A stretch of 8,575 nt of DNA from Prolixibacteraceae bacterium (lineage in GTDB: Bacteria; Bacteroidota; Bacteroidia; Bacteroidales; Prolixibacteraceae). The position numbers were made by a program, and so were the translations under genes. Position 1 is the stretch's first letter; each line of letters begins with the position of its first letter. Below are positions 6,301-8,575 of the stretch, piece after piece. The notes beneath the pieces were generated by a model that was given only the letters and a program-made list of their open reading frames with translations, searched no databases and was not told the origin of the DNA. The DNA lies in NCBI GenBank assembly GCA_027858145.1, contig JAQIDF010000385.1, forward strand, positions 1 to 8,575, written 5' to 3'.

Positions 6301-7049
6301 AAGCTGCAATTATTCGTGAAAAAGGCGTTAACGGCGACCGTGAGATGGCTTACAGTCTTTACCTGGCTGGTTTCGATGTGAAAGATGTACACATGACTGA
6401 CCTTATCAGCGGCCGCGAAGACCTTACCGATTTGAATATGATTGTATTTGTTGGCGGATTTTCAAACTCTGATGTTCTGGGTTCGGCTAAAGGATGGGCC
6501 GGAGCTTTTAAATACAATGAAAAAGCTCGCGTGGCACTTGAGAACTTCTACAAACGTGATGATACGCTTAGCCTTGGTATTTGTAACGGTTGCCAGTTAA
6601 TGGTTGAATTAAACCTGGTTTATCCGGGTATGGAACAAAAGCCTAAGATGCTGCACAACGATAGTCACAAGTTTGAATCGTCGTTCCTGAATGTAAACAT
6701 ACCGGCCAACAACTCGGTAATGCTTGGCAATATGGACGGTCTGCAACTTGGTGTGTGGGTTGCCCATGGCGAAGGTAAATTCAGCTTACCGGCAGGCGAA
6801 GATCAATACAACATTGCCCTGAAATATTCACGAAGCAACTACCCGGCCAACCCGAACGGTTCCGATTTTGACACAGCCGGTATATGCTCGGCCGACGGCC
6901 GCCACCTGGCCATGATGCCACACCTCGAAAGGGCTATATTCCCATGGCAATGGGGCTACTACCCTGCTGATCGTAAAAACGATGAAGTAACACCATGGGT
7001 TCAGGCATTTGTAAATGCAAGAAAGTGGGTTGAGAAAGTTATTAAATAA
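3372..7049 (+). CDS. purL: Phosphoribosylformylglycinamidine synthase, single-chain type
   Basis: A 1225-residue protein that converts FGAR, glutamine and ATP into FGAM, the fourth step of de novo IMP synthesis in the cytoplasm. The order matches the large Proteobacterial/eukaryotic-type enzyme. There is an N-terminal PurS-like domain (about 1-130), then a linker domain with FSQVNSEHCRHKIF (His167 of the conserved SEHCRHK). The first synthetase half follows, with ETHNFPTTVEPFNGAATGTGGEIRD (from about residue 246), FGQPLINGS (333-341) and HDHGAGG (449-455). The second half has DRSVTGRIA (603-611), PTGKDS (about 719-724) and HDIGGGG (824-830). The class I glutaminase domain runs from about 976 to 1225, with GICNGCQ (nucleophile Cys1071) and PHLER (catalytic His1184, Glu1186). 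All key residues are present. The ATG at 3372 gives MILFFHVPGG, a normal N-terminus. Length is slightly below the E. coli enzyme (about 1295). Residues 36-45 hold a tandem repeat ADKIE-ADKIE. It is monocistronic, ending in a hairpin at 7111. Confidence 0.98.
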   Translation: MILFFHVPGGNYIAVSTKNPLSEKDTEKLQWLFGEADKIEADKIEGWFVGPRKEMLTPWSTNAVEITQNMGIDGIFRIEEYIKVDSNKAAYDPMLQHLYKGLDQQLFNIDKLPDPIVEIENITEYNKQEGLALSDEEIKYLESVSEKLERPLTDSEVFGFSQVNSEHCRHKIFNGTFIIDGQEKELSLFKLIKKTTETHPNKIVSAYKDNCSFAEGPVVEQFAPKTQDKPDFFEVKDIKTVLSLKAETHNFPTTVEPFNGAATGTGGEIRDRIAGGKGALPIAGTAVYMTAYPRLGEGREWEDKNEARPWLYQTPEEILIKASNGASDFGNKFGQPLINGSVLTYEHFENDKKYAYDKVIMLAGGIGFGKKVDSLKDIPEPGEKVVLLGGDNYRIGMGGGAVSSVNTGQFENKIELNAVQRANPEMQKRVLNAIRALSESDVNPIVSIHDHGAGGHLNCLSELVEDTGGVINIDKLPVGDPTLSLKEIVGNESQERMGLVIKEEYIENLRKIAERERAPMYVIGETTNDMRFTFQKLETNEKPINWKLEHMFGNPPKTIMNDKKVDAKFDNPTYSKDNIQHYTEQVLQLENVACKDWLTNKVDRSVTGRIAKQQTAGKLQLPLNNLGVITLDYQGKSGLSTSIGHAPGAALINAANGSILSIAEALTNIIWAPLTDKITSISMSANWMWPCKNEGEDARIYDAVQAASDFAIALGINIPTGKDSCSMAQKYENDTVLSPGTVIISASGEVSDVRKTVEPVLVEERPLYYLDFSKAPKALGGSAFTQINNKLGNETPTVSDPEYFLKAFNTIQELIEKGLIYSGHDIGGGGLITSLLEICFSNNESGLDLDLSAIGEEDTIKLLFAENPGIIFQASTEAEDILKANDIEAVKIGLPTHSGDVAVKNGNSKHIFNIEKLRDLWFKTSYLLDRNQSTPQLARERFDSYKKNELSFNFGKFEGTTAALDITTKKRTQSGIKAAIIREKGVNGDREMAYSLYLAGFDVKDVHMTDLISGREDLTDLNMIVFVGGFSNSDVLGSAKGWAGAFKYNEKARVALENFYKRDDTLSLGICNGCQLMVELNLVYPGMEQKPKMLHNDSHKFESSFLNVNIPANNSVMLGNMDGLQLGVWVAHGEGKFSLPAGEDQYNIALKYSRSNYPANPNGSDFDTAGICSADGRHLAMMPHLERAIFPWQWGYYPADRKNDEVTPWVQAFVNARKWVEKVIK
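3477..3506 (+). repeat. 15-bp in-frame tandem duplication inside purL
   Basis: gccgataaaattgaa at 3477-3491 is followed directly by gccgataaaattgag at 3492-3506; 14 of 15 bases agree, and the pair encodes ADKIE twice. The duplication falls in the N-terminal PurS-like domain just before GWFVGPRKEMLTPW. The near-identity suggests a recent replication-slippage event. Confidence 0.85.
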
Positions 7050-7110
7050 CAAATTATCAACTCGTTACTACCTAGAAACGAAGAAATAAGATTTGATATA
7101 AAACCATTCA

Positions 7111-7148
7111 AAAACCGGGAATACATTTATTTATGTGTTCCCGGTTTT
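7111..7148. terminator. Hairpin terminator between convergent purL and MORN/TonB-like gene
   Basis: aaaaccgggaa (7111-7121) pairs with ttcccggtttt (7138-7148) over 11 bp, extended by a T-G wobble and aca/tgt, with an 8-base loop (7126-7133). It lies 62 bases after the purL stop and 42 bases past the stop of the opposing gene. The A-rich left arm and T-rich right arm allow termination from either side, although the T tract after the stem is short. Confidence 0.75.
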
Positions 7149-7189
7149 AAGTTTTAATATTCCTTGCACCATATTACTTATTCTTTATA

Positions 7190-8206
7190 CTAAAGTTTAT
7201 TTGCATCAAAATAGCATATTGGATACCAAAACACATTTCCAAATTCGTTTGATATATAGAAAACCCGTTTAAAAGGTTCATCTCGCTCAACATATTCACC
7301 ATTATAAAAATATACAGACAATCTTAAATAATACTCAATTGGAACTGAATCAAAATAAAATGGATCCATTGGTAATGACTCTTTTAACAAAGCTGAAATA
7401 AAGCTGATATTTTTATCCGAACTAAAACCAATTTCCGATATTTCTTTCACTTTACCACTTGTATCAATCAGGCATTTAATTTCTACTTTTTGTAATTGGT
7501 TTTTCTCTTCAATATCCGGTAATCTATTGTTTATCAATAACAGTTCAATGGTAGATAACCCAATTGGCAATTCAATAAGTTTTGGCGCTTTAAAATATTG
7601 ATCTTCAGGAAGGCCTTCCAGCGAAGCATCGTTATTATACTCATAATAATACTTTTCCTTCTTTCTGCCATTAGTTTTAAAAGTTTTTTGCCTTCCATGC
7701 AACAAACCTTTCATATAATTCAACTCAGCCTTTTCTTTCCCATCGGGGTAATAAACGGTTTCCCTTCCTTCTTTAAATCCATCTGAAAAATTAGTTTCAA
7801 CTTTTTTGCTTCCATCTTCTCTGTATAAAATAAAAGGCCCATGGCGTTTATTGTTTCTCCACGTAGATTCTTGCTTCAAATTACCCGACGAATAAAATTC
7901 TTTATATATACCATCAACTTTGTTTTGCTTGTAAGGGATAATCATTTTTTCTTTTCCGGAATTGAAATAATGCACTAAACCGCCATCAAGATATAATTTG
8001 CCATTTGCGTATAAAGCAATGAAATTACTATCATTTAACGCTTCACTACAATAATAATCACTACGGTAGTTCAAGGTATCACCTAAAAAACTTTTTATAT
8101 ACCAGTGGTTTTCTTCGGGAGCAGGTTCAATTATAAGTGTTTGACTGTTCTGTGCAAAAGTTGCATTAACAAACAATAGAAAAAGTAGTAAGCAACTTGT
8201 TTTCAT
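7190..8206 (-). CDS. Secreted MORN_2-repeat protein with C-terminal TonB-like domain
   Basis: A 338-residue protein. Residues 1-18 are a Sec signal peptide (MKTSCLLLFLLFVNATFA, cut before Q19), so it acts in the periplasm or at the envelope. Residues about 78-191 form five MORN_2-type repeats of about 24 residues, each of the form Y...G....(x)10 ..G, such as YKEFYSSGNLKQESTWRNN and FILYREDGSKKVETNFSDG. Residues about 238-302 (KVEIKCLIDTSGKVKEISEI, then FISALLKESLPMDPFYF) follow the pattern of the TonB C-terminal domain: strand, I-D-x-x-GKV turn, helix, strand. No N-terminal membrane anchor or Pro-rich linker typical of true TonB is seen, so energy transduction is doubtful. Databases often label MORN_2 proteins YwqK-family antitoxin; no toxin is present here. 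The gene is monocistronic, convergent with purL, and its function is unknown. Composition is somewhat more AT-rich than purL. Confidence 0.85.
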   Translation of the reverse strand: MKTSCLLLFLLFVNATFAQNSQTLIIEPAPEENHWYIKSFLGDTLNYRSDYYCSEALNDSNFIALYANGKLYLDGGLVHYFNSGKEKMIIPYKQNKVDGIYKEFYSSGNLKQESTWRNNKRHGPFILYREDGSKKVETNFSDGFKEGRETVYYPDGKEKAELNYMKGLLHGRQKTFKTNGRKKEKYYYEYNNDASLEGLPEDQYFKAPKLIELPIGLSTIELLLINNRLPDIEEKNQLQKVEIKCLIDTSGKVKEISEIGFSSDKNISFISALLKESLPMDPFYFDSVPIEYYLRLSVYFYNGEYVERDEPFKRVFYISNEFGNVFWYPICYFDANKL

Positions 8207-8575
8207 AAAAGATGGGGTTAAAAACTAAATTAATTATACAGTAACATTTCTTATGAGATGCAAAAAACATTCCAAAAAAATCACATAATAAACATTCCAC
8301 ACAACATATTTAATATCATTGATATTCAATCAGTTTTTTAAATCGGTTAAGCTGTGAGCCATATACAGAATCACATGATATTGTTGTGGGGGAATAAATT
8401 CGAGTGTTAAGCATTTCAATTTGGGAAATATGTTAATTAGTGTTTTTCGCCTCAATCCGGCTGGGCTCTTCATTTTTGTCTTAACACAAAAACGAAGCAA
8501 AAAAGTCAAGGCTCCCGAATAAATGTCATCCATCTTTTTGCAATCCATAAGTGCGGCCGGGTGATCTTCTCACAA
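8207..8575. other. Intergenic region upstream of the MORN/TonB-like gene
   Basis: About 370 bp to the end of the window. It must include the promoter of the minus-strand gene ending at 8206, but I find no good TAnnTTTG box within 100 bases of its ATG. The decamer aaacattcca occurs twice (8266-8275 and 8291-8300). From 8330 to 8548 a 72-residue minus-strand frame contains LTFLLRFCVKTKMKSPAGLR; this kind of string reminds me of translated multi-copy intergenic sequence in Bacteroidota rather than a protein family, and the Cys/Arg/Pro-rich, Gly-poor composition is not gene-like. No terminator or RNA gene is evident. Confidence 0.55.

Noticed and set aside
7190..8206. A YwqK-type antitoxin and hence a toxin-antitoxin module
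   Set aside because: MORN_2 proteins receive this label by automatic annotation; here the protein is exported and no toxin gene is adjacent.

Overview
The window reads as chromosomal DNA of a Bacteroidota bacterium, probably a marine or anaerobic member of the Marinilabiliales type (inference). Three things support this. One promoter fits the Bacteroidota -33 TTTG / N19 / -7 TAnnTTTG consensus, and two other genes have a -7 box. The single-chain PurL has wording I associate with this phylum (ETHNFPTTVEPF, MPHLERAIFPW). There is also a MORN_2 plus TonB-C-like secreted protein. Most of the window is ordinary core genome. I do not see a defence system, CRISPR array, prophage or intact mobile element.

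Layout. 1-1324 (+): the end of one MinD/Mrp-type P-loop ATPase and a complete second one carrying a two-cluster ferredoxin insert, separated by one base and clearly co-transcribed. 1325-2150: about 800 bp of patchwork DNA with no convincing intact gene. It holds three copies of a 24-bp palindrome-containing element (one inverted, two direct), a 20-bp near-perfect direct repeat, and two weak overlapping ORFs on opposite strands. 2132-2669 (+): a broken 2'-5' RNA ligase-like (LigT, 2H phosphoesterase) gene. It lacks its usual N-terminal strand and has a one-base frameshift between its two HxT motifs. 2671-2707: a hairpin that can serve as a terminator in both directions. 2715-2798 (-): tRNA-Leu(GAG) with a textbook Bacteroidota promoter. 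2878-3210 (-): a small lipoprotein whose start codon abuts an ATT trinucleotide repeat. 3372-7049 (+): a full-length FGAM synthase, PurL. 7111-7148: a terminator hairpin between convergent genes. 7190-8206 (-): a secreted protein of MORN_2 repeats followed by a TonB-C-like domain. 8207-8575: intergenic DNA with one doubtful ORF.

The genes do not form one pathway. The ATPase pair likely deals with Fe-S cluster or metallocofactor handling, PurL is step 4 of de novo purine synthesis, and the MORN/TonB protein and the lipoprotein are envelope proteins of unknown role. The points most worth checking are the 24-bp repeat family, the decayed ligT locus next to it, the trinucleotide tract at the lipoprotein start, and a 15-bp in-frame duplication inside purL.
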